A stretch of 40,135 nt of DNA from a virus, in the IMG/VR virus record IMGVR_UViG_3300045922_000567, positions 1 to 40,135 of that record. One strand, given 5' to 3'. Of the stretch, positions 1-6,982 are shown in pieces (position 1 is the stretch's first letter; every line of letters starts with the position of its first letter). Made by a program: the position numbers and the translations under genes. Below the pieces are notes generated by a model, which was given only the letters and a program-made list of their open reading frames with translations, had not been told where the DNA came from and did not search any database.

Positions 1-6
1 TTGCAC

Positions 7-54
7 TTGCGAAGATCGCAACTTTTCGCTTGAAAAGCGTTGCCACTTTCGCAA
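7..54. promoter_or_regulatory. Immunity operators and early rightward promoter, prophage A
   Basis: Two 15-bp operator-like sites lie upstream of the Cro-like gene. The first, TTGCGAAGATCGCAA at 7-21, is a perfect 6-bp-arm inverted repeat. The second, TTGCCACTTTCGCAA at 40-54, has TTGC/GCAA arms. Between them CTTTTC-GCTT-GAAAAG is a further perfect inverted repeat. A TTGAAA at 30-35 could be a -35 box, with a -10 near TACTCT at 56-61. That would place the transcription start at or next to the cro ATG at 66, giving a leaderless mRNA. The sequence is identical to 35499-35546. Promoter boxes are inference. Confidence 0.7.
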
Positions 55-65
55 CTACTCTGCCC

Positions 66-302
66 ATGGAACCAGCTCGCACGATCATCGAACTCCTGGG
101 CGGATACATGTCTGTCGCGTCCATCACTGGTCGGCACCCGACAAGGGTACTGCGGTGGACCTATCCCCCGGAAAGGGGCGGCACCGGGGGGCTCATCCCT
201 GCCAGATACCAGCAACTCCTTCTGGCACACGCCAGGGCGGTCGGCATCGACCTGCGCCCCGAGCACTTCTTCCCCGGCATCGAGAAAGGACGGGCGGAAT
301 GA
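66..302 (+). CDS. Cro-like HTH protein, prophage A
   Basis: A 78-aa protein starting MEPARTIIELLGGY. A putative helix-turn-helix spans roughly residues 4-28 (IIELLG..SVASITGRHPTRVLRW), followed by a basic/aromatic stretch and a conserved C-terminus ending in HFFPG. It is the first gene of the rightward early operon, immediately behind the operators at 7-54, which is the position of Cro in lambdoid phages. The likely role is DNA-binding repression of the repressor promoter during lytic growth. The ATG at 66 is preferred to an upstream in-frame TTG at 30, which lies inside the promoter. Its stop overlaps the next start (ATGA at 299-302). The near-identical copy in prophage B is at 35558-35794. 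Confidence 0.75.
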   Translation: MEPARTIIELLGGYMSVASITGRHPTRVLRWTYPPERGGTGGLIPARYQQLLLAHARAVGIDLRPEHFFPGIEKGRAE

Positions 303-385
303 TCACGTCAGCATCCCAGACCCTTCCTTCCCGCAAAGCGGCGCCCCGCGTCGGATGCCGGACGGCCGCAGGGGGCCGGACATGA
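299..385 (+). CDS. 28-aa translationally coupled early ORF
   Basis: A very small ORF, MITSASQTLPSRKAAPR..., of 28 codons. Its ATG overlaps the cro stop (ATGA, 299-302) and its own stop TGA (383-385) overlaps the methylase ATG at 382. The same ORF with the same two overlaps exists in prophage B (35791-35877) and differs by one residue (T8A). It may be a basic peptide or only a translational coupler passing ribosomes from cro to the methylase gene. No known family recognised. Confidence 0.5.
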   Translation: MITSASQTLPSRKAAPRVGCRTAAGGRT

Positions 386-1032
386 TGGAAGCTGACCCCA
401 CCCGGCGCCCGCGCGGCGGCCCGGCCGTCCTGTCCCGCCGCCGTGAGCCGGCAGGGGGACTGGACGACTTTCCCACCCCGCCGTGGGCGGTGCGGGCGCT
501 CTGCGAGTGGCTGCAACAGCAGGGACATCGGATCGACAAATGCGCAGTGCGCGAACCGGCGGCGGGGCGCGGGCACATGGCGCGCGCGCTGGGCGAATAC
601 TTCGCGGCGGTGCAGGAGAGCGATGTTCACGCCTACGGGCGCGACGATCTGCAAATCGCTGACTTCCTCGCGGCTTGGTGGCCGTTCGCGGCGTGGACCA
701 TCACCAACCCGCCATTCCGCCTCGCAGAGGATTTCTGTCGCCAGGCGCTTGCGACCTCGCTTGACGGCGTGGCGATGCTGGTGCGGACACAGTTCCTGGA
801 AGGCACCGGCAGGTTCGTCCGCCTGTTCAGCGCGAACCCGCCCAGCGCTGTGCTGCAGTTCGCCGAACGGGTGCCGATGTTGCGCGGGCGGCTCGATCCG
901 GCAGGGTCCACCGCCACGGCCTACTGCTGGCTGGTCTGGGAGCTGCAGCGCGTGCGCTTGGCGCGCGGCACGGCGCTTGTCTGGCTGCCGCCGTGCCGCC
1001 GGCGCCTTGAGCGGGAGGAGGATTACGCATGA
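382..1032 (+). CDS. Phage adenine-methyltransferase-like protein (NPPF motif)
   Basis: A 216-aa protein with two hallmarks of SAM-dependent amino-methyltransferases: a motif-I-like REPAAGRGHMA at about residues 58-68 and a catalytic NPPF tetrapeptide at 109-112 (TNPPFRLAEDF). It is short and shows no obvious target-recognition domain, so it resembles minimal phage N6-adenine methylases with unknown specificity. The probable role is modification of phage DNA. The ATG pair at 382/385 is favoured because GGGGGCCGG lies just upstream and it overlaps the preceding ORF; an ATG at 355 is also in frame. The stop overlaps the next start (ATGA at 1029). The homologue in prophage B (35874-36530) is more diverged than the neighbouring cro gene. 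Confidence 0.72.
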   Translation: MMEADPTRRPRGGPAVLSRRREPAGGLDDFPTPPWAVRALCEWLQQQGHRIDKCAVREPAAGRGHMARALGEYFAAVQESDVHAYGRDDLQIADFLAAWWPFAAWTITNPPFRLAEDFCRQALATSLDGVAMLVRTQFLEGTGRFVRLFSANPPSAVLQFAERVPMLRGRLDPAGSTATAYCWLVWELQRVRLARGTALVWLPPCRRRLEREEDYA

Positions 1033-1982
1033 GCCATGCCGCGACGAACTGGGCGATTCAGCAGCGCGGGCTGCCGCCGGCCACGAAACTGCTGCTGTGG
1101 TATCTGGCGGACCGGCACAATCCGGATTTCGGGTGCTTCCCGTCGCAGGCGCAGCTGGCGCGCGATGCCGAGATGTCACGAGGCTCGGTGAACCGGCACC
1201 TTGACGAGCTTGAAGCGCGGGGCCTGATCCGCCGCGAGCGGCGCGTGGATCCGCGGACGCGGCGGCAGCTGCCGACCCGGTATTTTCTCGCTTTCGAGCC
1301 AGGCTTCGCGTTGCCGGAGGCAGCGGACGCCGAGCCGGAGCCATATCCGGATCCCGGGTTCGGCCAAGGAACGGATGAGGAACATGAAGCCGAGCCGTGT
1401 CTCAAATATGAACACGGGCCGGGCGCGAGCCGTGTCTCAAATCCGGCGAATTCCGTGTCTCACAGCTGTGAGACACTAACCAGTAAGAGAACCGGTAATA
1501 TTGGTGGTGGTGGTGGTGCGCGCGCACGCACGCAGGCGCGAGAGGGCGATCCTCCGGTCGCGCCACGTGATCCGCATCCTCCAGCAGCACAGGATCCGCC
1601 TCCACCAGCAGCACAGGATCCGCCGTCCGCGGCACCCGATCGGACCTTGCGGGAGAAGCTCCTCGAGGCCATGGGCTGCGATCCCGTCTCCGGCCTGACC
1701 GGACCGGCGGGGCGGCGGATCGGAACACCGGCCGACATGGCGCATGTGCGCCGGTGGCTGGATCTGCCGGGCATGGACGAGGCCACCGTGCTGGCCGAGG
1801 TGGCGCGGATCATGGCCGGGAAGCCGGACGGGCCGCCGTCGAGCTTCCGGTACTTCGACCGGGCGATGGAGCGGCTTTCCGGCGCGCTGTCGGCTCCGCC
1901 GCTGTCGCCGCAGGCCCCACTCATCCGCGGCGCGCCGCAGCCGCCGCAACCCGACATCGCCGCGATTCTGGCCAGACTGTGA
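1029..1982 (+). CDS. O-like replication initiation protein with winged HTH
   Basis: A 317-aa protein. The N-terminal ~75 residues form a winged helix-turn-helix of the replication-protein type (LLLWYLADRHNPDFGCFPSQ.QLARDAEMSRGSVNRHLDELEARGLIRRERR). A low-complexity middle follows: an acidic stretch, then GGGGG, then repeats of the type PPxAAQDPP. The conserved C-terminus runs from about residue 205 (LREKLLEAMGCDP...). By analogy with lambda O, it should bind an origin inside its own gene and recruit a helicase loader; the repeat cluster at 1391-1476 supports that. Prophage B keeps only the first few codons here and then diverges completely. Confidence 0.68.
   Translation: MSHAATNWAIQQRGLPPATKLLLWYLADRHNPDFGCFPSQAQLARDAEMSRGSVNRHLDELEARGLIRRERRVDPRTRRQLPTRYFLAFEPGFALPEAADAEPEPYPDPGFGQGTDEEHEAEPCLKYEHGPGASRVSNPANSVSHSCETLTSKRTGNIGGGGGARARTQAREGDPPVAPRDPHPPAAQDPPPPAAQDPPSAAPDRTLREKLLEAMGCDPVSGLTGPAGRRIGTPADMAHVRRWLDLPGMDEATVLAEVARIMAGKPDGPPSSFRYFDRAMERLSGALSAPPLSPQAPLIRGAPQPPQPDIAAILARL
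1391..1476. repeat. Putative phage replication origin: iterons plus 22-bp palindrome
   Basis: The octamer GTGTCTCA occurs at 1397-1404, 1432-1439 and 1455-1462, and in inverted form (TGAGACAC) at 1469-1476. The first two copies sit in a 17-bp direct repeat (CGAGCCGTGTCTCAAAT) spaced 35 bp apart. The last two form a perfect 22-bp palindrome at 1455-1476 (half-site GTGTCTCACAG). A stretch relatively poor in G+C (1474-1504, including GGTAATATTGG) follows. The cluster lies inside the O-like gene, the same arrangement as the lambda and P22 origins. The sequence pattern is seen directly; the origin role is inferred. Confidence 0.66.
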
Positions 1983-1991
1983 GGGCCACCC

Positions 1992-2597
1992 ATGAGCCTC
2001 CATGACATCGACCTGAAGAACCGCCTGAGCCGGTTTCTCGGCCGCAAGGCCGTGCCGAGGCACCTTGCCACGTCCGAGGCGCAGGCGGACGAGATCGCAG
2101 CACTGCTGCGGGCGGTGCGGAAGGCGGCACCGCGCGACCCTGACGCGCTGTCCGGCTGGTGGGAGGGGTTCGAGGATGGCCTCGAGGAGCGCTGCGGTCG
2201 CAACTGGCCGACCGTGCGGGATGTGAGGGAGGCCGCCGCTCCGCTGGTATCTGCGTCCGGCAATCGGCGGGCGGAACCGTGGGACATCGACGCGGCGGTC
2301 CTTGTCGCCGCGCGCATGCGGGCCGGTGAGCCGGTCGGCGAGACGTGGCTCTACGGACTTCGCGCCTGCGAGTTGATCGCGCGCGGGCTGGTGAATTTCG
2401 GGCTGATCGAGGCCTACCGCCGCGGCGCCTTGCGCGCGAGGGCGCGGCTCTATGGCGAGGACGCGGCGCGCCGCTGGGAGGCAGAGGCGCGCGAGCAGGA
2501 CGAGCAGGGGTGGGTTCTGTGGCGGGCCCGTGAAGGCAAGCGGCGCACGTGCAACCCGGAGGAACACGTCCGTGTCGGGCGCATTTCGGCCGCATGA
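1992..2597 (+). CDS. Uncharacterised early protein (possible replication partner)
   Basis: A 201-aa soluble protein, MSLHDIDLKNRLSRFLG..., preceded by a GAGGG ribosome site nine bases after the O-like gene. It is rich in Ala, Arg and Glu, with helical segments, a central MRAGEPVGETWLYGLRACELIARGL and a charged C-terminal tail. I do not recognise the family. Its position directly after the O-like gene is where lambdoid phages carry a helicase loader, but no Walker A motif is visible, so a DnaC-type ATPase is unlikely. A replication accessory role is only a positional guess. The gene is absent from the corresponding place in prophage B. Confidence 0.7.
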   Translation: MSLHDIDLKNRLSRFLGRKAVPRHLATSEAQADEIAALLRAVRKAAPRDPDALSGWWEGFEDGLEERCGRNWPTVRDVREAAAPLVSASGNRRAEPWDIDAAVLVAARMRAGEPVGETWLYGLRACELIARGLVNFGLIEAYRRGALRARARLYGEDAARRWEAEAREQDEQGWVLWRAREGKRRTCNPEEHVRVGRISAA

Positions 2598-2619
2598 TCT
2601 GGCAAGGGAGCATAACGAC

Positions 2620-2910
2620 ATGAGCGACGGGTCGATCGAGGTCGTGCTCACGCAGGCGGAGGGGAGCGAGCTCACGCTGGCGCAGTGGCTGCGGGTGAGC
2701 GCTGCAACGGGCGCTACGACGGAACTGGCGCCGGACGACGCGCGTCGGCTGGCGCGGAGGATCGACGACGTCACGCAGCTGACCGTGGCGGTGTCAGGGT
2801 GGGCCGTGGCGCTCGGTGCGGCATGCGCGAGTATGCGCACGGAGCTGGTGGTGCTTCGGTGCTGCGGGCTTGTGCTTGCGGCGCTGAACGTGATCGCGTG
2901 GTGGCTGTAG
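2620..2910 (+). CDS. Small membrane protein, unknown function
   Basis: A 96-aa protein from an ATG at 2620 with AAGGGAG about ten bases upstream. The N-terminal half is soluble and acidic (MSDGSIEVVLTQ...). The C-terminal half has two hydrophobic segments, LTVAVSGWAVALGAA near residues 51-66 and LVVLRCCGLVLAALNVIAWWL at the very end, so it is probably an inner-membrane protein. The next gene starts three bases after its stop, so it belongs to the early operon. Family not recognised; membrane-anchored exclusion or replication-tethering roles are possible but unsupported. Confidence 0.55.
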   Translation: MSDGSIEVVLTQAEGSELTLAQWLRVSAATGATTELAPDDARRLARRIDDVTQLTVAVSGWAVALGAACASMRTELVVLRCCGLVLAALNVIAWWL

Positions 2911-2912
2911 CG

Positions 2913-3332
2913 ATGCGGCGCGGGACGAGGCGAACGCCGGAGGCGGACGTCCAGCGTGCGATCGTCTCGGCGTTGCGCTTTGCCCTTCCCGGCGCGCTCG
3001 TCCATCACAGCCCGAACGAGCACCGCGCGTCGGGTCGCGCCGCCCGTCGCGTGCAGGGCATCCGTGCGGGGATGGGCCTCTGTCCGGGCTGGCCCGATCT
3101 CGTGGTCCTTGCGCGGGGTCGGGTCGTGTTCCTCGAGGTGAAGTCGGCCGGGGGCCGCGTGACGGCGGCGCAGGCCGCGTTCGGGGAGCGGGTCGCGGCG
3201 GAGGGGCATGTCTGGGCCGTGGTCCGTTCGGTGGACGATGCGCTGGCCGCCCTTGCGCGCGCGGGGCTTGCAACGCGGGTGCGTGTGTCCCGGTCGGGAT
3301 CGGACGCCGCGTGCTCGGGTGAGGTCGTCTGA
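2913..3332 (+). CDS. VRR-NUC domain nuclease
   Basis: A 139-aa protein with the VRR-NUC variant of the PD-(D/E)XK fold: an N-terminal acidic residue (EADVQRAIVSAL, residues 10-21), GMGLCPGWPDLVVL at about 53-66 with the catalytic Asp62, and FLEVKS at 73-78 with Glu75 and Lys77. A C-terminal HVWAVVRSVDDALAAL completes the domain. Single-domain VRR-NUC proteins of phages act as DNA junction or flap nucleases, which suits DNA processing during replication or before packaging. It sits between replication and packaging genes, and its stop overlaps the next start (TGATG). Confidence 0.82.
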   Translation: MRRGTRRTPEADVQRAIVSALRFALPGALVHHSPNEHRASGRAARRVQGIRAGMGLCPGWPDLVVLARGRVVFLEVKSAGGRVTAAQAAFGERVAAEGHVWAVVRSVDDALAALARAGLATRVRVSRSGSDAACSGEVV

Positions 3333-3904
3333 TGGGAGAGGCGCGGCTGCCCACCGCGCACCAGCGCATCGCCACGCGCGCTCGGCGCGAGCGCATCTGG
3401 CGCTGGGCCACGTCCGAGGACGTGGACCTAGCCCGTCGCTATGCGCATGGCAACTGCCGCGACGGCGCGCCGGCGGTCATGTGGGGCATGCTCTGCTACG
3501 CGGTGCGGGTTTCGGAGCGGGCGGACGGCCCGCTGCCTTGGAGGGGATATCCCGCGGCATCGCCCGGCGCCTGGCTCGCGCCGGACGAGGTCACGTGGTG
3601 GCAGCGGGTGGCGGCCGCCCTTCGCGGCGAAACCGACGGGGTGGTCGAGGGCGACAACCGCCCGCCACCGCCCGAGCGCATCGAGATCCTGCTGCGCGAC
3701 GAGCTCCTGCAGATCTGGCACGGCCACGCGCTGCGCGGTCTGGGCGACTGGCGTCGGTTGCGGAAGGCGGTCTACGCGCTCGCCTGCGGCATCCCGCCCG
3801 GGAAGGTGCAGGCGGAGACGGGCCTGTCGCGCGACCGGCTGCGGCACGCGCGGGACCGTGCGGTCGAGGACATGCTGGTCGTCTGGTCGAGGCCGGGTTC
3901 ATGA
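3332..3904 (+). CDS. Conserved early protein with C-terminal HTH, copy A
   Basis: A 190-aa basic protein. The N-terminus holds a conserved RARRERIWRWATSEDVDLARRYAHGN block, the middle is tryptophan-rich (APDEVTWWQRV) and the C-terminus has a likely helix-turn-helix (PPGKVQAETGLSRDRLRHARDRAVEDML, about residues 152-180). It immediately precedes the packaging genes, the usual place for a late-gene activator or antiterminator, so a late regulator is my best guess. I do not recognise a named family. A close homologue is at 36723-37304 in prophage B, which shows the protein is retained even though the intervening replication genes are not. Confidence 0.68.
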   Translation: MGEARLPTAHQRIATRARRERIWRWATSEDVDLARRYAHGNCRDGAPAVMWGMLCYAVRVSERADGPLPWRGYPAASPGAWLAPDEVTWWQRVAAALRGETDGVVEGDNRPPPPERIEILLRDELLQIWHGHALRGLGDWRRLRKAVYALACGIPPGKVQAETGLSRDRLRHARDRAVEDMLVVWSRPGS

Positions 3905-4269
3905 AGCGGGACACGGCGCTGGTCGGACGGGACTGCTGCAGCGGCTGGCCGGGCGACGGCCCGCGCGTGCTTTCGATCCCCGGTGGGCGACCCGCGACGA
4001 TGCCCGGCGGCGCGGCCGGCGCCCCCGGGGGTCGCTCGGGTCCTTCCGGGAGGCAAAGCATGTGCGGATGGGCTGGGCGCGCAAGTCATTCAGCGGCAGG
4101 CAAAAAATCGGGGTGCGCAGGTTGGGGTGCGCACATGGGGTGCGCAGGTGCGCAGGTGCGCGACCCGCGAACATCGGGAAGCAGGAGGGACGGAATGCGG
4201 ATGCTGGCGCCGGCGGAGATCCTCGCGCGGGCGGGCGGCGTTCCGGCGGTGATCGAGGCGGCCGCGTGA
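3901..4269 (+). CDS. Doubtful ORF spanning the pre-terminase repeat region
   Basis: A 122-codon ORF starting at an ATG that overlaps the previous stop (ATGA at 3901-3904). The composition is odd (many Gly, Pro, Ser and Cys) and much of the 3' part is produced by the GGTGCGCA repeats at 4110-4162. The last 24 codons (MRMLAPAEILARAGGVPAVIEAAA) look more protein-like and could be a separate small ORF starting at 4195. It may be an incidental frame across a packaging or regulatory site; I keep it because of the coupled start. Confidence 0.3.
   Translation: MKRDTALVGRDCCSGWPGDGPRVLSIPGGRPATMPGGAAGAPGGRSGPSGRQSMCGWAGRASHSAAGKKSGCAGWGAHMGCAGAQVRDPRTSGSRRDGMRMLAPAEILARAGGVPAVIEAAA
4110..4162. repeat. 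GGTGCGCA iterons: candidate pac/cos packaging site
   Basis: GGGGTGCGCA occurs at 4110-4119, 4124-4133 and 4137-4146, followed directly by GGTGCGCA at 4147-4154 and GGTGCGCG at 4155-4162. Two further copies, GGTGCGCAAGG, lie at 4276-4286 and 4394-4404, the last inside the small terminase gene. Arrays of short repeats just upstream of or within the small-subunit gene are typical recognition sites for terminase small subunits (pac or cosB). The repeats are directly visible; the packaging role is inferred from position. Confidence 0.55.
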
Positions 4270-4340
4270 ACGCCGGGTGCGCAAGGGGGACGTCACGATG
4301 ACGCTCGCGGACCTGAACGCGCTGATCGGGGACTGAGGCC

Positions 4341-4973
4341 ATGGGGGTGTCGCGCCGCGAATACGCCCGTCTGCGGGGCGTGTCGGAGTCGGCGGTGCGC
4401 AAGGCGATCGCCGCGGGTCGCATCACGGTCGAGCCGGACGGGACCATCGACCCGGAAACGGCCGATCGGCAGTGGGACGAGCGCACGGACCCGGCGCGCC
4501 AGCGCGGCGAACACGCGCGGCGTCTGGCAGCGGTCACGGCGGCGGGCACGGCGCGCGCGAGGGCAGCCATGGGCGCACCGCCACCGGGCACGAAGGCGGT
4601 TCCGCAGGCCGCGCTGGATGCGGTGCGGGACACCCTGCACGAGGAGGGGGCCGATTCGGAACCCGGCGAAGCGCCGGGTGGCGAGGTTTCCTTCATGCGC
4701 GCGCGACTTGCGAACGAGATCCTCAAGGCGCAGCTGCAGAAGGTGAAGCTCGGCAAGGTGAAGGGCGAGCTCGTGGATCGCGCCAGGGCGGCGCAGATGG
4801 TCTTTGATCTGGCGCGCCGCGAACGCGACGCCTGGATCGGCTGGCCGGCCCGCTTTGCCGCGAACATGGCGGCGGAGCTCGGGACGGACCCGCACCGGAT
4901 GGAGGAGGTTCTGGATCGCTACCTGCGCGAGCATTTGTCTGAGCTGGCCGAGATTCGCGTGGATCTGCGATGA
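4341..4973 (+). CDS. Terminase small subunit (Nu1-like)
   Basis: A 210-aa protein opening with a winged-helix-like DNA-binding segment (MGVSRREYARLRGVSESAVRKAIAAGRITVEPDG, residues 1-34) like lambda Nu1. A variable linker follows, then a long charged helix (ANEILKAQLQKVKLGKVKGELVDR, about 125-150) and a C-terminal domain probably contacting the large subunit. It should recognise the packaging site and load the large terminase. The GGTGCGCA repeat array lies just upstream. Its stop overlaps the next start (ATGA at 4970), fixing it to the large-subunit gene. Confidence 0.8.
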   Translation: MGVSRREYARLRGVSESAVRKAIAAGRITVEPDGTIDPETADRQWDERTDPARQRGEHARRLAAVTAAGTARARAAMGAPPPGTKAVPQAALDAVRDTLHEEGADSEPGEAPGGEVSFMRARLANEILKAQLQKVKLGKVKGELVDRARAAQMVFDLARRERDAWIGWPARFAANMAAELGTDPHRMEEVLDRYLREHLSELAEIRVDLR

Positions 4974-6982
4974 CGGTGGTGGACTTCGATGGGGCGCAGG
5001 AGCTGCGGGCGGCCTGGCTGGCCGGTCTGGCACCTGACCCGAGGCAGACGGTGTCGGAATGGGCTGACCGGCACCGCATTCTGTCGTCGCGTGCGGCCTC
5101 GGAGGCCGGGCCGTATCGCACGTCGCGCACGCCCTACCTGCGTGAGATCATGGATGCCCTTTCCCCGTCGTCGCCGCTGCAACGGATTGTTTTCATGAAG
5201 GCCGCGCAGGTGGGCGCCACGGAGGCGGGCAACAACTGGATCGGCTATGTCATGCACCGCGCGCCCGGTCCGTTTTTGGCGGTGCAGCCGACGACGGAGC
5301 TTGCCAAGCGCCTGAGCCAGCAGCGGATCGAACCGCTGATCGAGGAAAGCCCGGTCCTGCGGGCGCTTGTCGCCCCGGCGCGGTCGCGGGATTCGGGGAA
5401 CACGATCCTGGCAAAACGATTTCCGGGTGGGCAATTCGTGCTCACTGGCGCCAATTCCGCGGTGGGCCTGCGCTCGATGCCCGCGCGCTGGGTCTTCCTC
5501 GACGAGATCGACGCTTACCCCGGGGACGTGGACGGCGAGGGCGATCCGGTCGCGCTGGCGGAGGCGCGGACCGTTTCCTTCGGACACCGCGCGAAGATGT
5601 TCCTCGTCTCGACCCCGACCATCAGGGGGCTGAGCCGTATCGAGCGCGAGTTCGCCCTGTCGGACCAGCGGCGCTACCACGTCCCCTGTCCGCACTGCGG
5701 CACGCTGCAATGGTTGAAGTTCGAACGCCTGCGCTGGCCGAAGGGTCTGCCTGACCGCGTCCGCTATTTCTGCGAGGCCTGCGAGGAGCCGATCGAGGAG
5801 CGGCACAAGACCGCCTTCATGGATCCCGCGAACGGCGCGCGGTGGCTACCGACGGCACCGCCGGAGCAGCAGGAGGCTGCGCGGGCGGCGGGGAGTGCGG
5901 GGTTTCACATCTCGGCGCTCTATTCGCCGCTCGGCTGGCAGACCTGGGAGGAGATCGCACGCCTATGGGAGGCGGCACAGGGCAATGATGCGGCGCTGAA
6001 GACGGTCAAGAACACGGTTCTGGGCGAGACCTGGGCCGAGCGCGGCGAGGCGCCGGACTGGGAGCGCCTCTACGAGCGCCGCGGGCCGCACCGGCTGGGC
6101 GAGGTGGCCGAGGGGGTGATGGTGCTGACCGCGGGGGCCGACGTGCAGCGGGACCGGGTCGAGATCGACGTGTGGGGCTGGGGCCGCGGCCTGCGGTCGT
6201 GGCTTGTGGACCACATTGTCATCCAAGGGGAGATCGGCACCGATGCCGTGCGGCAGGCGCTGTCGGACCTGCTGCTGCGCACGTGGCGCCATCCGTCTGG
6301 GAGCGAGCTTCCTATCTCGCGGCTGGCGATCGATACCGGCGACGGGGCCACTACCGACGCGGTCTATGCATGGGTGCGGGCGCAGTCGCGCGACCGTGTG
6401 ATGGCGATCAAGGGGATGCGGGACGGGATCGTGACGAGCCCGGTGGACGGTCCGACGTGGGTCGAGGTGACCGAGCGCGGTCGCAAGGTGCGCCGCGGTG
6501 TGCAGCTCTGGTCGGTGAAGGTGGGATACTTCAAGGCGGAGACCTACCGGTTCCTGCGGCTCGCGGCGCCCACGGACGAGGACCTCGAGGCCGGGCGCGG
6601 CTGGCCATCGGGCTTCGTGCACATCCCGCGGGGTGTCACCTCGGAATGGGTCCGCCAGCTGACGGCCGAGCAGCTTGTCACGGTGAAGACCCGGACCGGC
6701 CATGCAAAGACCGAGTGGCAGAAGCTGCGCGAGCGCAACGAGGCGCTCGACTGCCGGGTCTACGCGCGTGCCGCCGCCTGGCTTCTCGGCCTCGACCGCT
6801 GGGACGAGCCGCGCTGGGAGCAGCGGGCGCTGGCGCTGGAGCCGGTGCCCGCGCGGCCGGGCGAGGAGGCTTCGCCCGTGCCCCGGCAGCTGCCGCCGGA
6901 CCTCAGGGGGGAGGATGCCTTTGCGGCGGTCCCGAAGCGCGAGCAGACCTGGCTCGGCCCGCGGCGGCGGGGGTGGCTGTGA
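4970..6982 (+). CDS. Terminase large subunit, GpA family
   Basis: A 670-aa packaging ATPase/nuclease of the lambda gpA type. Visible features are a variant Walker A around residues 76-85 (MKAAQVGATE), Walker B with the acidic pair at 178-179 (WVFLDEIDAYP), a motif-III-like VSTPT at 213-217, and a four-cysteine zinc site (C240, C243, C268, C271). A C-terminal RNase-H-like nuclease has acidic residues in LTAGADVQRD, IDTGDG and NEALDCRVYARA. The length is close to gpA (641 aa). It cleaves concatemeric DNA and pumps it into proheads with the upstream small subunit. Confidence 0.95.
   Translation: MTVVDFDGAQELRAAWLAGLAPDPRQTVSEWADRHRILSSRAASEAGPYRTSRTPYLREIMDALSPSSPLQRIVFMKAAQVGATEAGNNWIGYVMHRAPGPFLAVQPTTELAKRLSQQRIEPLIEESPVLRALVAPARSRDSGNTILAKRFPGGQFVLTGANSAVGLRSMPARWVFLDEIDAYPGDVDGEGDPVALAEARTVSFGHRAKMFLVSTPTIRGLSRIEREFALSDQRRYHVPCPHCGTLQWLKFERLRWPKGLPDRVRYFCEACEEPIEERHKTAFMDPANGARWLPTAPPEQQEAARAAGSAGFHISALYSPLGWQTWEEIARLWEAAQGNDAALKTVKNTVLGETWAERGEAPDWERLYERRGPHRLGEVAEGVMVLTAGADVQRDRVEIDVWGWGRGLRSWLVDHIVIQGEIGTDAVRQALSDLLLRTWRHPSGSELPISRLAIDTGDGATTDAVYAWVRAQSRDRVMAIKGMRDGIVTSPVDGPTWVEVTERGRKVRRGVQLWSVKVGYFKAETYRFLRLAAPTDEDLEAGRGWPSGFVHIPRGVTSEWVRQLTAEQLVTVKTRTGHAKTEWQKLRERNEALDCRVYARAAAWLLGLDRWDEPRWEQRALALEPVPARPGEEASPVPRQLPPDLRGEDAFAAVPKREQTWLGPRRRGWL

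Larger units (their letters stand above)
1..1050. repeat. Left copy of ~1.05-kb diverged direct repeat
   Basis: This segment matches 35493-36545 base for base in its first ~66 bp (operators and cro start). It then matches with scattered substitutions, for example t/c near 131 and gcggtcggc versus gcggccggc near 240. It holds the Cro-like gene, a 28-codon ORF and a methylase-like gene. Similarity stops just inside the next gene, about seven codons after its ATG at 1029. The left limit is unknown because the window starts inside the repeat. I read it as the same early module in two related tandem prophages. Homologous recombination between the copies would excise about 35.5 kb. Confidence 0.93.

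Noticed and set aside
1501-1660. CRISPR-like short repeats in the GGTGGTGGTGG and CAGCAGCACAGGATCC stretches
   Set aside because: These are in-frame low-complexity linkers (poly-Gly and PPxAAQDPP units) inside the replication protein, without spacer structure or cas genes.
4298-4336. 12-codon ORF MTLADLNALIGD just before the small terminase gene
   Set aside because: Too short, without a second copy to test conservation; it may be a leader peptide but cannot be supported.
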